This document shows positions 12,348 through 25,454 of a DNA stretch of 64,000 nucleotides, one piece after another. A program made the translations under genes and the position numbers. The DNA comes from Talinum fruticosum. Taxonomy: Eukaryota; Streptophyta; Magnoliopsida; Caryophyllales; Talinaceae. Below the pieces are notes generated by a model, which was not told the DNA's origin, ran no database searches, and saw only the letters and a program-made list of their open reading frames with translations. The first letter of the stretch is position 1; every line of letters begins with the position of its first letter. The stretch covers positions 10,788,001 to 10,852,000 of the forward strand of contig JAITYX010000007.1 of NCBI GenBank assembly GCA_021018815.1, written 5' to 3'.

Positions 12348-13969
12348 TATAAATTTTAAATTATAAGGAGTTATATCTGTTTTTTTAAACAATATTATAA
12401 AGACAAATAATAGGATGGACATCTTGCATACAACGTCTCAATATTATAATAATTAGAAACAAAGTAAACTATGTGAGTAAATGTAACAGTTATATTGCCA
12501 AGTTTACAACAGTTGTAACAATTAGAAACTAAAGAAGGTTAAGCTGGGTAAAAAATCATGTTGACGAAATAAACATCGAAATGTGCCCGAGATCACTATG
12601 CCACTCCAAGGGTTCAACTTTGCTCAATTGTTAAGAAGGAGATTGAAGAAGCTTGCACTTGACGGGCTTCGGGCATGATATGTCGATTTCTAGTGTTCCA
12701 TTTAGGATCGATAAGACGACTAAAGAGGGAATTATGTCTTGTGGAGAACTATAAGAAACTATAATGAGTTGTAAGAAATTATAAAAAGTTATGAAAAGTT
12801 GTACTAAACTATACATAGTTAGATTTGAAAATTATTGAAAACTTTGTTAAATTCAAAATTTACGTATTACATGAAATTATATCACTTTTGTTTTACATAT
12901 AAATATCTAATATGCTAAAGATTTACATAATGAAATTGCCAATGTATGAAATGTTAGAGATCACACAATGTATGAAATATGAGCTGATAAAGCAAACTTA
13001 TGTAGAGGCAGAATATTTAAAATAGTAATAAAAAAAAAGCAAAAAAGAAATGAAGATGACATAAGATGAGCATTGAGACACCAGCCAGCTAAGCAAAAAG
13101 TTTGGGATTCTCATTTTCAATCTAAAGTAATCAATGGATTATTGACTTGTAAAAAAAAAGGGCTTATTGAGATATCCATTGCACAGCTAGAAAGGAAAAG
13201 GAAAAAGATTGGTTTCAATAAAATACACTATATATATAATTATATTGCCACAAATTATATCATAGATCCAAATTTGTGGACACAAGTTAATTTTATTTTA
13301 ATTTTTTAAAAATTTACCCTATTTCAATGGTGACCTTTTTTGAAAAAAGAATAGGTTCACAGAATGATGCAATTTCTTCTAATTATTCTAATTTTAATTA
13401 ACAAATGTAACAATTATCATGCCTCACTTTTCTCCCTAAAGAGGGGAAAAAAGGTTAAGTATACCTTTCCAAAGTTAACTACTGTCCTCTTATTCCATAG
13501 TACATGATATCATAAAAAAAAGTAAAATGATAATTGAAGGAATCAAATTGTTAACCTTAAATTAATTAAAATATCGATCAATTTATACAACAAAATATTT
13601 CAGAAGTTTCTTTACACAATCGAATTTATAATGCATTAAATAACACTATTATATGTGTGAAAGTCAAATCTATCTAAGTTGTGTGTAGTTAATTAAATTG
13701 GATCATATTGTACCTATAAACACATTTTTAGGAAGAACTAATATCCTAATGCATTTATGAATGGTGAGTCCAAGAAGTTCCAATTCCAATCTACAAGGTA
13801 AGATAAATTTATTCATGACTCCCTAAATATATACACGACAATAGCTATTGAGACTTCGAGAGTACGGAGGCGAACTGCAGTGGGCAAAAATTGGGGCAAC
13901 GAATCCTTTCCGCTAATTGAATTTTTGAAATTCTCTCCCGATTTCACTTGTAAATTCGAGCTAGTCAAG

Positions 13970-16544
13970 ATGAGTACCATGAAGTTTTGCCGTGAATGGT
14001 CGGTTCTTCTCTCTCAGCCCTTCTCGGATTCTTTTCCTTTGATAAACCAAAAGAAATTGCATGAATTTTCAACTTCCTATGATGCCCGAAATACTAATGT
14101 TCGATAATTTTAAGCTCAAATTCGATTGGGTTCGTGGGCTACGGCTATTAGTTCTTCACTGCAACAATCTTGTCTCCGAGTTGTGTGATTTTGAGTTGGT
14201 GTAATTGAACAGCAACAACATTTTGTACCCGAAGGAGGATAGAGATTACAAGATTCCGCTCTATGCTTGCCGCAACTGCGATCATCAGGTTCGTCTCTCT
14301 CCTATTTTTTCTATTGAATAGCTCTGCTTATTAGGGTTTTAGGATTGTTAAATATTTGGGTCTTGACTTATGTTTAATCAAATTTGAGGGTTTGGAGGAA
14401 GTTGCATGGAGTTGGGCTTTTCAACCATGAGTTTTAGGGTTTTGTGCTAATGTAATTAGCTTACTAAATGACAATGTTTTAACGGTGGATATTATGCATT
14501 TTTGCTGCTGCCTTTACCTCTTGGTGCACCTGTAGTCTCCTGAAGTAAACCCCAAAGAAGCCTTGAGTTGTTGGCTTTTCATAGATTTTTCTTTCATTCT
14601 CGTGCTTACATTGCATGAGTAGGTGGGTTACATAGGTTTTCATTACATTTGACTCGGTTAAGAGAAATCAGTATTATTGTTGTCGTTGCTTGCCATTGTT
14701 GGTAGCTTGCTTCACGTCTTTCTTGGGGGTTTATGTTTATCTTTTGCTTGATTGTCAGCCACAAATTTTTCTCTTTCTTTGGGTGGGTTCAAAAATGCGG
14801 ATGCTTAATATTAGAAATGTTTTCTATTGTTTTGAAAACACATACATTTGCCAAATTGGTAATCATGGCTGGAGGTCCTAGTTGTTGATTAATGGTTTAT
14901 TTGTTTATACAAATCCCTTTGCTATCCGGAATGACGATTTATGTGTCGTCTTACCGATGTTTAACTCGCTATGGTTTGATTCCTTAAGCGCTCAATGTTG
15001 TGCAGGAGGTTGCTGACAACAATTGCGTGTACAGGAATAAGATACATCATTCCGTTGGAGAACGTACTCGGGTCCTACAAGATGTAGCGGCGAGATCCAA
15101 CTTTTCCCCGCACCAAGTCCGTTCGTTGTGCTAATTGTAATCATGGAGAGGTCTGTCTTTTTCCAGGTGATCTTTATGTGTTGCTTTCATATACATTTAT
15201 ATCCATGTTGCTTAAACTTTTCCTTTTACTACAACCACAAGTACCACTAATGGACACCATGGACTCCCAACATATGGGTTTAGAACGGAAACATTGAATG
15301 TAAGACTATGGATTTCAACACTTGGGGAAAATACTTGTGTCATAGTCTTACAGGTGAATGATTTGGATGGTGTATCTTGATTGCTAATTTGATCATCCTA
15401 ACATGTCAAGATCTCTGGATCTTTTAGTTTTGACACAGGTATGTCGTTTAACTAAGTATATGAAATACTCAAAGATGTTTGATGCGGATTATATGTGGCC
15501 TCTTTACATAAATATGTTACTAACAGCAAAATTGAAGCATGATCTAAGCTATTTAGGGTACTTGCAAGCGATTACGTATTTGGCATTGCCGAGGTGGAGC
15601 CTTGTTAAGACATGAGGTATTCTCGATTGTTGATACTAAAGCTTGCAATTAGTTTTGTTCCCGGAAGAAAACAACATTGTTCCCCACCACCCCCCTTTTT
15701 CTTTTGTTGGGGAATGAAGACCTATTCCCGCACCTGGATGGTCTGCCATCTTAAGCGATAGAAAGAGGCATAGCCATTATACGAGCTCGATGGCTTACTT
15801 TGCCCCTAACTAGTTAAATAAAACTCTATGCCTTGACTATACTGGGAATATATTATAAGCCTCCGATCATATCAAAGAGACACAAATCAAAGAGAAGAAA
15901 CACCCGCCCAGGACTCAACCAAAATCCTGGCGAGCATTGAAGCCATTGAATGTTGAAGCCAGCACCTTAACTCCTAGGACTTTTTTTGAAAATCAAAAGT
16001 GTACTTTTGACCTTGCCATTACCAAAATTAAAAAAGGAAAGAAAGAAGAAATGATAAGGCTCTAAGTTCTTTTCATCAACTCGCTTTCCTCGTATTTTCT
16101 AGACTAGGTTTTCGGTTTTATATAGACTTTTTTTTAAACCGTTTTTATATAAACTTTAAACGAGTATAATGATTGACATATTGGTTTTCCACTACGATCG
16201 GATGTGCTGTTTTGTGTGCTAATTTCATTGTTACTTTAAATATGAAATGTACAATTAACTTTTTGACCAATATGAGAGCTAAGAAATTGAGCTATACTCG
16301 TGCTTTGTACACTTTTCATTTGAGCCGTATGTTATGTATAGCGGGTGCTACAATATTTCTCCCAAAATTGATCTTGTTTACGTGCTAATTCAATTGTCTT
16401 AAGAAATTTACTCGTGGATTTGGTATCATTGTTCTAATCCAAGTTATACGGGACAAATGCGAGGCAACTACTAGAGGAGAGAAAGGTATGACGTTATTCT
16501 TCGTCTGCCGCAATCCGAGTTGTGGTTATCGTTGGAGAGATTGA
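13970..16544 (+). pseudogene. NRPB9: NRPB9/RPB9 (RNA polymerase II/IV/V subunit 9), copy A, frame interrupted
   Basis: Small zinc-ribbon subunit of nuclear RNA polymerases. Exons: 13970-13998 (MSTMKFCRE), 14213-14288 (NNILYPKED...[10 protein letters not shown]), 15006-15166 (EVADNNCVYRNKIHHSVGE...) and 16464-16544 (G-M-T-L-F-F-V-C...SCGYRWRD, stop). All splice sites have GT/AG and the total matches the roughly 114-residue family. Exon 3 carries two one-base insertions: GCGGCGAGATCC, where copies B and C have GCGGCAGATCC, and GAGGTCTGTC, where B and C have GAGGCTGTC. Both lie at CAG/CTG words. Exon 4 is open end to end, with Ala-to-Thr, Glu-to-Lys and Cys-to-Arg changes; the altered Cys is the one after the zinc ligand. 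This is the best preserved copy and may be a real gene if the two insertions are errors. Confidence 0.85.
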
Positions 16545-17212
16545 TTGTATGTGATATGCTAACGAGTGACGAAGCAATTCTGTTGGTCTGTCTCCATTGT
16601 TATGTAACATTTTGGAACATTTTACCGAGGCTTGTGTGGTTTCTTGACTAACCAAAACATGACATGCCATTGTGCGCTCTTTGTAGTCCTGAACGTGCTT
16701 TATGCAAGTTGGGGTTGTCGACGTTCTCGATTGACATGGTCGGCACTTGACATGTATAACGAAATTGATGCTTATCTTCCGAAATGAATTGCATCTCTTG
16801 TAAGAACAGAACTAGAGTTTGAAACCTAAATGCTTTGAGATCAAACATGTAAAGATACTTCTTGGAAAATATGGAAAAGGATAGAAAATTTTGGTTCCAC
16901 TTCCAAAATTCGAATACTGTCAACTATTGAAGTTTTATAAAAGTAAAAAATAAAAAAGAACATTGAAGTTTTAATATAAAAAGACTTTTCAAAATTTAGT
17001 CACGTATAGTCATCTGTTCTATAGACCAATTGAAAGGGTTCCATGAACAAGAAATATCTACTTGATTTTTTTATTGTTAACTTGGGCAGAAAAATAATCT
17101 AAACCAACATATCACTTACAATCAAATGATCGCAAATTATAAAAAGAAATCAATAGATTTTATGAGATCAATACTTGCAAAATAAATTCTTTTATGTAAC
17201 CATAATGCCTTT

Positions 17213-20200
17213 CTGTCTCACGCTTCCCCTCTCTTGTGGCTTCCATCGCAGTCTTCTTCCCCAAGCCCTCGTTGCCATTGCCTGCTGCATCTCGCCTCCT
17301 CTCTCGTCTCTCGCTTTTAGCACGTTACGGTGGTTCGCTGTCTTCCTCTTCCATTGCCGAGCCTCGCTGTCTTCCTCTTCCCGACCCTCATGCCGCCACA
17401 ACGTCGACCTAGCACGGCCGCCCATGGAAGAAGAACATCCAGGTTTAGCGACGCCTGGTCTACCTCCTCTTGCCCGAAGTACTGGAACCTCAAGCCCTCC
17501 TTGCTCCAATTCTCTAGGTTGACCTCTCGATTTATCTTTGTAATCTTTGTTTACCTCTTTGTAATCTTTGTTTGAATGCTTCAATTCATCGATTTCGCTT
17601 GTTCATTTCTTCCTTTTTTCTTTTTTTTTTTTGGGGAGGGGGCATTGGGGTGATTGGGTGAATTTCGATATAATGCTTTACTTGATTTCATTACGAAAAC
17701 AATGGTGAGCTGAGCTGTAAAAGGACTGTGTAAATTGATTGATAATGGTGATGACACCTTTGACTACTATCATTATTGTTAAATGAATGCCAACCTACTA
17801 GAATTAGGTTTTGAGCCTTGAGAATTACTGAGAATTATGATACTAACTTGTTTAGAATTCTTGGTTGTATTTTTGTTGCAAGGGTGATTTGCAAATGTAG
17901 GTTGTTTAGGGTAAGCCAGCTACAATTTGGAACTAGTTTTTTGAATCTAGGCAATCTATATTTGTGAATCTAGGCTCTAATGGAACTAGTTTCCATGTAA
18001 TTCTGCGAGTTTAGGGTAGGGTAAGCCAGCTACAATTTGGACCTATCCACACTCGCCTAGGCGGGACTTTGGGTATGTGGATTTGGATTCGAATTTTTGG
18101 TTGTGTGAGGTTCCTGCTTGCTTAATGTTTGTAGAGCTCGTTTCACTTGCTAATTTGTCGGATATCTCATGGCCATGGTTTCGAGCTTAATGAAAACCTA
18201 TTGCGGAAAATAAACATATTCTCAATCATTTTCAATTGTTGGTAGTGTCGGGCACCACATGATTGAGACGGAACGAAACCCAAGTATATATTACCCACAT
18301 GCTATATTGCTTGCTAATTTGAAGCCAATGAGAAATGGACAAAGTTTTTCGAGTGCAACTACTTATTTCCTGATAGAGTAGTAGGTTTCCCTTTCATGAA
18401 TTATGTTAGGTTGGAGTTTCTCTATGCTTTTTGGTACTTGTGTTTTGTTCACATGCTTTTGTGAAGATTAAGTTTCTAATTTTAAGATTCTATTTAACTT
18501 GCAATTTGCTGAAATTAAGTTTTAGATTTGCTTGTTTAATTTTAGTGGTCAATATTTGTTAATTTAGTAAGAAAGATGCTAATGTGTCAATATTTTTCAT
18601 TTTATAGGAAGCTCTACCGCATCATCGGCACCGTTTAGTGTTGAATCGGATGGCGATATTTCTTCATCAAGGAAAAGGCGGTGGAGTTCACCTGTGTGGG
18701 ATCACTACAACATTAAGGAAGGCAAGTTTTTCGCCGACGTTAAGGCTCGTGCTTATTGTAAATATTGTAATGGAGGGCCCACAATTGCGGAATCTGGACA
18801 TGGTACCTCTAACTTTAGACGTCATACTGAGAGTTGTAGTGCCCGTGCAAGTAACGATGTGGGTCAATTAATGATGGCTAAAGATGGAAGTTGGCTAGAA
18901 AATTTGAGAAATCTGTGTATAAGGAATTGGTTGCTCTCCTTAACTGATCATTATATTGATGCCCAATGGAATTTGTTTGACTAATGCCACGTTCCTTCTA
19001 GAATTTGTTTGACTAATGACTTATGGACTTTTTGTGTGGGTCATGGTTTTCTCTCCTTAACTGCTCATTATATTGATGCCCAATGGAATTTTCATGCTAA
19101 GATACTAAGCTTTAGTCACATGCCTCATCCCCACAATGCACATACTGTGCATGATAGGCTTCATGAACTACTAAAAGAGTGGAAAATTTATAAGAAAGTT
19201 TTCACCATTACATTGGATAATGCTCGATACAATGATAATATGCAAGACTGGTTATGTGATACTCTTAATGTGCATGCTAGATTGCCTTGTAGTGGTGAAT
19301 TTTTCCATGTGCGATGTGGTGCTCATGTATTAAATTTGATTGTGAAAGAGGGATTGAAGTTGATTGATGTGGGGATAACTAAGGTTAAGGAGTTGGTGAA
19401 ATATGTGACTGGTTCGCGGGAAGAAAATTAAGATTTGCAGAAATTGTGTCGGGTCTTGGCATTGATTGTTCAAGAAGCTTATGGTTGGATTGCCCAACAA
19501 GTTCGAACTCTACCTATAAGATGTTAGTGAGGGCATTACCTTATCGAGGTGCATTTTCAAGTATGAGGTGGATGGAGAGATCTAGTTCTAGTTTTCCTGA
19601 ACTTCTTACGGATGAAAAATGGTCTAAGATTGAGAAAATTTGTGAGCTTCTTCAACCTTTTGAGGAAATAACCACTTGTTATATCACGGTCGAAAATATC
19701 CAACAGCAAACTTGTATTTGAAAAATGTATGGAGGATTGAAATTTTATTGTCTTCACTTGCTGATTGGGATGACCCTTTTATTAAAGCTATGGCGACAAA
19801 AATGAATGGGAAATTCAAAGACTATTGGGATTCTTATAGTACAATCCTTTCTTTTGTCTGCCATTTTCGATCCTCGTTACAAATTTCAATTTGTCAAGTA
19901 TTGCTTTTCACAATTGGATTCTGAAACTGCGGAGTTAAAGTCCAAGCTTGTCAAAGATCAATTATACAAGCTCTTTCGTGAATATGTGAAAGACAATCCC
20001 ATAACAAATGTGGGTAGGGCAAGGAAAGAAGATGATGCTCTAGCGGTATGTTTTGAAATTTTCTTCTATTTTTTCTTTTATAAATTATAATACGTTACGT
20101 TTCATTTTTATAATGACATATTTTCATGTTGTAGGGATTTGCTAATTTTGACCAAGTTGCGGTATCTACTTCCACAATTTCAGAGTTGGACAAGTATTTG

Positions 20201-21182
20201 GATGAGTATAGATTAGATCACACTTTGGAATTAGATATTTTGACTTGGTGGAAATAAAATTCGAATCGATTCCCTTGCTTGAGTGACATGGTGAAAGATG
20301 TATTGAGCATTCCTATTATGACTGTGGCTTCCGAGTCATGTTTTAGTATGGGATCTAGAACTCTAACAAAATGGAGAGCTTTTCTTTTGCCCGATAATAC
20401 GGAGGCATTAGTTACCACTCGTAGTTGAGTTTTCGGATTTGAGATGCAAGGGGTAAGTTTCATTGTATTTTTTAATCTTTATAATCATTTTGCATTTTAT
20501 AAGTATATTAGTTTAACTTGTAATTGTGAATATTTGATGATATAGATGAAGAGAATCAAGAAGTGAATGGATTGACGGCTCATTTTGCTAGCGTCCAGTT
20601 GAATGTTGAAGAAGATGTACAAGAAGAAGATGATGAAGAAGATGTGGTGGAGTTAGAATCAAGAGACGGAACGGAAGCCGAAGATTCTACCATTAGTTAG
20701 TAGATTAATATTACAAGTTGATGTTGATGGACTTGCACTTTATTAATTTAGTATGTGTTTTGTATGATTGTCTATGAGATTGTGAGTTTATGGTATTGTG
20801 AAGACGTGGTGATATGTAATATGTTCTATTTGCTTTTGAAGACTTTGTAATTTGTAATGTAATATTACGATGGACTTTGTGATTCTATCAATTTAAAACT
20901 TCATGTTTGGAGTTTTATTTGCTTTTTAATATTGTATAATTTGTAATGAGTTTTATTTTAGCTTTAATGGTGAATTTAGTAAGCTTGTTTTGTACTTTGT
21001 TTGTCAACAAACGTTTGAGATCAATACTTATGAAATACTCAACATGACTTGTTAATAGATTTATGTAGTTATAAAGTGCTAAATCTTAGTAATGTTTAAT
21101 TTATGCATTCAATTTTAACCCGTATTTTACCCGAACCCGAATACACCCGCCCCTTATTTAACCCGCCCGCCCGAATTGACAG
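17213..21182 (+). mobile_element. Decayed hAT transposon at the junction of units A and B
   Basis: It contains a broken BED-finger/hAT transposase gene, with a C/T-rich leader at about 17213-17600 and an intron before it. The right end is rich in ACCCG words (TTTAACCCGCCCGCCCGAA) and abuts the unit B head at 21183. I found no clear terminal inverted repeat on the left and no target duplication. The junctions look like duplication breakpoints rather than a clean insertion. Confidence 0.65.
18608..20700 (+). pseudogene. hAT-family transposase (BED zinc finger), broken
   Basis: After the acceptor at 18601-18607 the frame reads a BED finger (VWDHYN, then CKYC, then FRRHTESC). An internal deletion and stops follow near 18980. 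The core RNase H-like region resumes near 19040 (LTAHYIDAQWNF, TLDNARYNDNMQDWLC, FHVRCGAHVLNLIVKEGLK). Further on come CPTSSNSTYKML, LLSAIFDPRYKFQFVKY and the hATC dimerisation block (DILTWWK, then VLSIPIMTVASESCFS). An acidic tail ends at the TAG 20698-20700. Introns are likely at about 20047-20133 and 20453-20544. Multiple stops and frameshifts make it non-functional. Confidence 0.85.
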
Positions 21183-21590
21183 GCAATCGTGCAACACTAG
21201 TATTCAAAAAAAAAAAAAAAAAAGTCGGTTGGTGCATATTTACAAATCAAATTTGATATTTTGGTGATAAATAATTGGGAAAATGTGAATATCAATTAAA
21301 AACTTTTGAATATATACATTAATTTTCAATGACTAGAAAGTCAAATAAAAGGCTGCAAATTATGGATGGACAACAATAATATTTAGACTTACATGAACAT
21401 TAGAATATACAAGTTTGAATTGGGCTTTGAATATGAATGGTAACAATTAGAACAATTTAGGCGAGATGGCCCAATAGCTTCTTCATTAGGCTTGGAGGTT
21501 AAATGGACAAGAAAAAACGAGTGGCCCATTACACTTTTCAATGGTTTTACTCCCACAATAAATAGTTCAAGACTATCTTCTTTTCAAGTA

Positions 21591-21839
21591 CCCTCTCTAT
21601 TTCAAAATATGTCACGAAAAAATAAGAAAATACAAAATTCATAATAAATTTTGTGTTAAAAGATTAAGTTGCTCTTATATTTTATTAGAAATAAAGGAAA
21701 TCAAGAAGAAAAACAAAGCGAGTTAATAAGGACAAAATTAATATACTGGTAATTAATATACCATTGGGATTGTAAAGTGACATGTATTATGAAATGAAAT
21801 AGGTTAGTTAAAGTGACATGTATTGTGAAATAGAGGGAG
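21591..21839. mobile_element. Stowaway-like MITE, copy B
   Basis: CCCTCTCTATTTC at the left and GAAATAGAGGGAG at the right, flanked by TA on both sides. Same position in the unit as in copies A and C, so it was inserted before the duplication. Confidence 0.6.
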
Positions 21840-23468
21840 TATAAATTTTAAATTATAAGGAGTTATATCTGTTTTTTTAAACAATATTATAAAGACAAAT
21901 AATAGGATGGACATCTTGCATACAATGTCTCAATATTATAATAATTAGAAACAAAGTAAACTATGTGAGTAAATATAACGAGTTATATTGCCAAGTTTAC
22001 AACAGTTATAAAAATTAGAAACTAAAGCCGGTTAAGCTGGGTAAAAAATCATGTTGACGAAATAAACATTAGAAATGTGCCTGAGATCACTATGCCACTC
22101 CAAGGGTTCAACTTTGCTCAATTGTTAAGAAGGAGATTGAAGAAGCTTGCACTTGACGGGCTTCAGGCATGATATGTCGATTTCTAGTGTTCCATTTAGG
22201 ATCGATAAGACGACTAAAGAGGGAATTATGTCTTGTGGAGAACTATAAGAAACTATAATGAGTTGTAAGAAATTATAAAAAGTTATGAAAAATTGTACTA
22301 AACTATACACAGTTAGATTTGAAAATTATTGAAAACTTTGTTAAATTCAAAATTTACGTATTACATGAAATTATATCACTTTTGTTTTACATATAAATAT
22401 CTAATATGCTAAAGATTTACATAATGAAATTGCCAATGTATGAAATGTTAGAGATCACACAATGTATGAAATATGAACTGATAAAGCAAACTTATGTAGA
22501 GGCGAGAATATTTAAAATAGTAATAAAAAAAAAGCAAAAAAGAAATGAAGATGACATAAGATGAGCATTGAGACACCAGCCAGCTAAGCAAAAAGTTTGG
22601 GATTCTCATTTTCAATCTAAAGTAATCAATGGATTATTGACTTGTAAGAAAAAGAGCTTATTGAGATATCCATTGCACAGCTAGAAAGGAAAAGGAAAAA
22701 GATTGGTTTCAATAAAATGCACTATATATATAATTATATCGCCACAAATTATATCATAGATCCAAATTTGTGGACACAAGTTAATTTTATTTTAATTTTT
22801 TAAAAATTTACCCTATTTCAATGGTGACCTTTTTTTGAAAAAGAATAGGTTCACGAGAATGATACACTTTCTTCTAATTATTCTAATTTTAATTAACAAA
22901 TGTAACAATTATCATGCCTCACTTTTCTCCCTGAAGAGGGGAAAAAAGGTTAAGTATACCTTTCCAAAGTTAACTACTTGTCCTCTTATTCCATAGTACA
23001 TGATATCATTAAAAAAAAAAAGTAAAATGATAATTGAAGGAATCAAATTGTTAACCTTAAATTAATTAAAATATCGAGTCAATTTATACAACAAAATATT
23101 TCGAAGTTTCTTTATACAATCGAATTTATAATGCATTAAATAACACTATTATATGTGTGAAAGTCAAATCTATCTAAGTTGTGTGTAGTTAATTAAATTG
23201 GATCATATTGTACCTATAAACACATTTTTAGGAAGAACTAATATCCTAATGCATTTATGAATGGTGAGTCCAAGAAGTTCCAATTCCAATCTACAAGGTA
23301 AGATAAATTTATTCATGACTCCCTAAATATATACACGACAGCAGCTATTGAGACTTCGAGAGTACAGAGGCGAGCTGCAGTGGGCAAAAATTGGGGCAAC
23401 GAATCCTTTCCGCTAATTGAATTTTTGAAATTCTCTCCCGATTTCGTTGTAAATTTGAGCTAGTCAAG

Positions 23469-24667
23469 ATGAGTACCATGAAGTTTTGCCGTGAATGGTC
23501 GGTTCTTCTCTCTCAGCCCTTCTCGAATTCTTTTCCTTTGATAAACCAAAAGAAATTGCATGAATTTTCAACTTCCTATGATGCCCAAAAATACTAATGT
23601 TCGATAATTTTAAGCTCAAATTCGATTGGGTTCGTGGGCTACGGCTATTAGTTCTTTACTTGCAACAATCTTGTCTCCGGTTGTGTAATTTTGAGTTGGT
23701 GTAATTGAACAGCAACAACATTTTGTACCCGAAGGAGGATAGAGATCACAAGATTCCGCTCTATGCTTGCCATAGCTGCGATCATTAGGTTCGTCTCTCT
23801 CCTATTTTTTCGTTGAGTAGCTTTGCTTATTAGGGTTTTAGGATTGTTAAATATTTGGGTCTTGACTTATGTTTAATCAAATTTGAGGGTTTGGAGGAAG
23901 TTGCATGGAGTTGGGCTTTTCAACCATGAGTTTTAGGGTTTTGTGCTAATGTAATTAGCGTACTAAATGACAATGATTTAACGGTGGATATTATGCATTT
24001 TCTGCTGCTGCCTTTACCTCTTGGTGCACCTGTAGTCTCCTGAAGTAAACCCCAAAGAAGCCTTGAGTGTTTGGCTTTTCATAGACTTTTCTTTCATTCT
24101 CGTGCTTACATTGCATGAGTCGGTAGGTTACATAGGTTTTCGTTACATTTGACTCGGTTAAGAGAAATCAGTATTATTGTTGTTGTTGCTTTGCCATTGT
24201 TGGTAGCTTGCTTCACGTCTTTCTTGGGGGTTTATGTTTATCTTTTGCTTGATCTGTCGACCACAAATTTTTTCTCTTTCTTTGGGTGGGTTCAAAAATG
24301 CGGATGCTTAATATTAGAAATGTTTTCTATTGTTTTGAAAACACATACATTTGCCAAATTGGTAATCATGCCTGGAGGTCCTAGTTGTTGATTAATGGTT
24401 TATTTGTTTATACAAATCCCTCTGCTGTCCGGAATGAAGATTTATGTGTCGTCTTACCAATGTTTAAGCTGCTATGGTTTGATTCCTTAAGCGCTCAATG
24501 TTGTGCGGGAGGTTGTCGACAACAATTGTGTGTACGAGGAATAAGATACATCATTCTGTTGGAGAACGTACTCAAGTCCTACAAGATGTAGCGGCAGATC
24601 CAACTCTTCCCCGCACCAAGTCCGTTTGTTGTGCTAATTGCAATCATGGAGAGGCTGTCTTTTCCAG
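23469..24667 (+). pseudogene. NRPB9/RPB9 copy B, lacks exon 4
   Basis: Exons 1-3 only: 23469-23497, 23713-23788 and 24509-24667. The last exon, with the C-terminal zinc-ribbon half (two Cys ligands and WRD end), was lost at the 25455 breakpoint. Exon 2 ends in TAG where copies A and D read CAG. The exon 3 acceptor reads TGCGGG instead of TGCAGG. TACGAGGAA in place of TACAGGAA opens a stop. The loss of exon 4 is structural, so this copy is a true pseudogene whatever the status of the CAG-site changes. Confidence 0.88.
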
Positions 24668-25454
24668 GTGATCTTTATGTGTTGCTTTCATATACATTTA
24701 TATCCATGTTGCTTAAACTTTTCCTTTTACTACAACTACAAGTACCACTAACGGACACCATGGACTCCCAACATATGGGTTTAGAACGGAAACATTGAAT
24801 GTAAGACTATGGATTTCAACACTTGGGGCAAATACTTATGTCATAGTCTTACAGGTGAATGATTTGGATGGTGTATCTTGATTGCTAATTTGATCATCCT
24901 AACATGTCAAGATCTCTGGATCTTTTAGTTTTGACCTAGGTATGTCGTTTAACTAAGTATATGAAATACTCAAAGATGTTTGATGCGGATTATATGTGGC
25001 CTCTTACATAAATATGTTACTAACAGCAAAATTGAAGCATGATCTAAGCTATTTAGGGTACTTGCAAGCGATTACGTATTTGGCATTGCCGGAGGTGGAG
25101 CCTTGTTAAGACATGAGGTATTCTAGATTGTTGATACTAAAGCTTGCAATTAGTTGTGTTCCCGGAAGAAAACAACATTGTTCCCCACCACTCCCCCTTT
25201 TTCTTTTGTTGGGGAATGAAGTCCTATTACTGCACCTGGATGGTCCGCCATCTTAAGCGATAGAAAGAGGCATAGCCATTATATGAGCTCGATGGCTTAC
25301 TTTGCCCCTAACTAGTTAAAAAACCCTATGCCTTGACTATACTGGGAATATATTATAAGCCTCCGATCATATCAAAGAGACACAAATCAAAGAGAAGAAA
25401 CACCCGCCACGGGACTCAGCCAAAATCCTGGCGAGCATTGAAGCCACTTGAATG

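Larger units (their letters stand above)
11690..17212. repeat. Segmental duplication unit, copy A (carries NRPB9 copy A)
   Basis: Starts at GCAATCGTGCAACACTAG and runs through a poly(A) stretch, a Stowaway-like MITE, a 2-kb 5' flank, the four NRPB9 exons and downstream sequence. The same order recurs from 21183 (copy B) and 26378 (copy C). From about 13840 onward it also recurs from 38041 (copy D). Copy A is followed by the hAT element, where C and D instead continue with AGGGCTAATTTAATAG. Confidence 0.9.

Noticed and set aside
12631..12816. Minus-strand 61-codon ORF recurring at 22125 and 27323
   Set aside because: Low-complexity AT-rich sequence upstream of NRPB9; no protein features.
15403..15615. 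ORF repeated in the units (MSRSLDLLVLTQVC...) as a novel gene family
   Set aside because: It lies in NRPB9 intron 3 and is preserved only because the whole unit is recently duplicated; the copies differ in frame and length.
16648..16923. Minus-strand ORF recurring at 31350 and 40877
   Set aside because: Repeats with the unit, resembles no protein and overlaps NRPB9 3' flank; conservation reflects duplication age.
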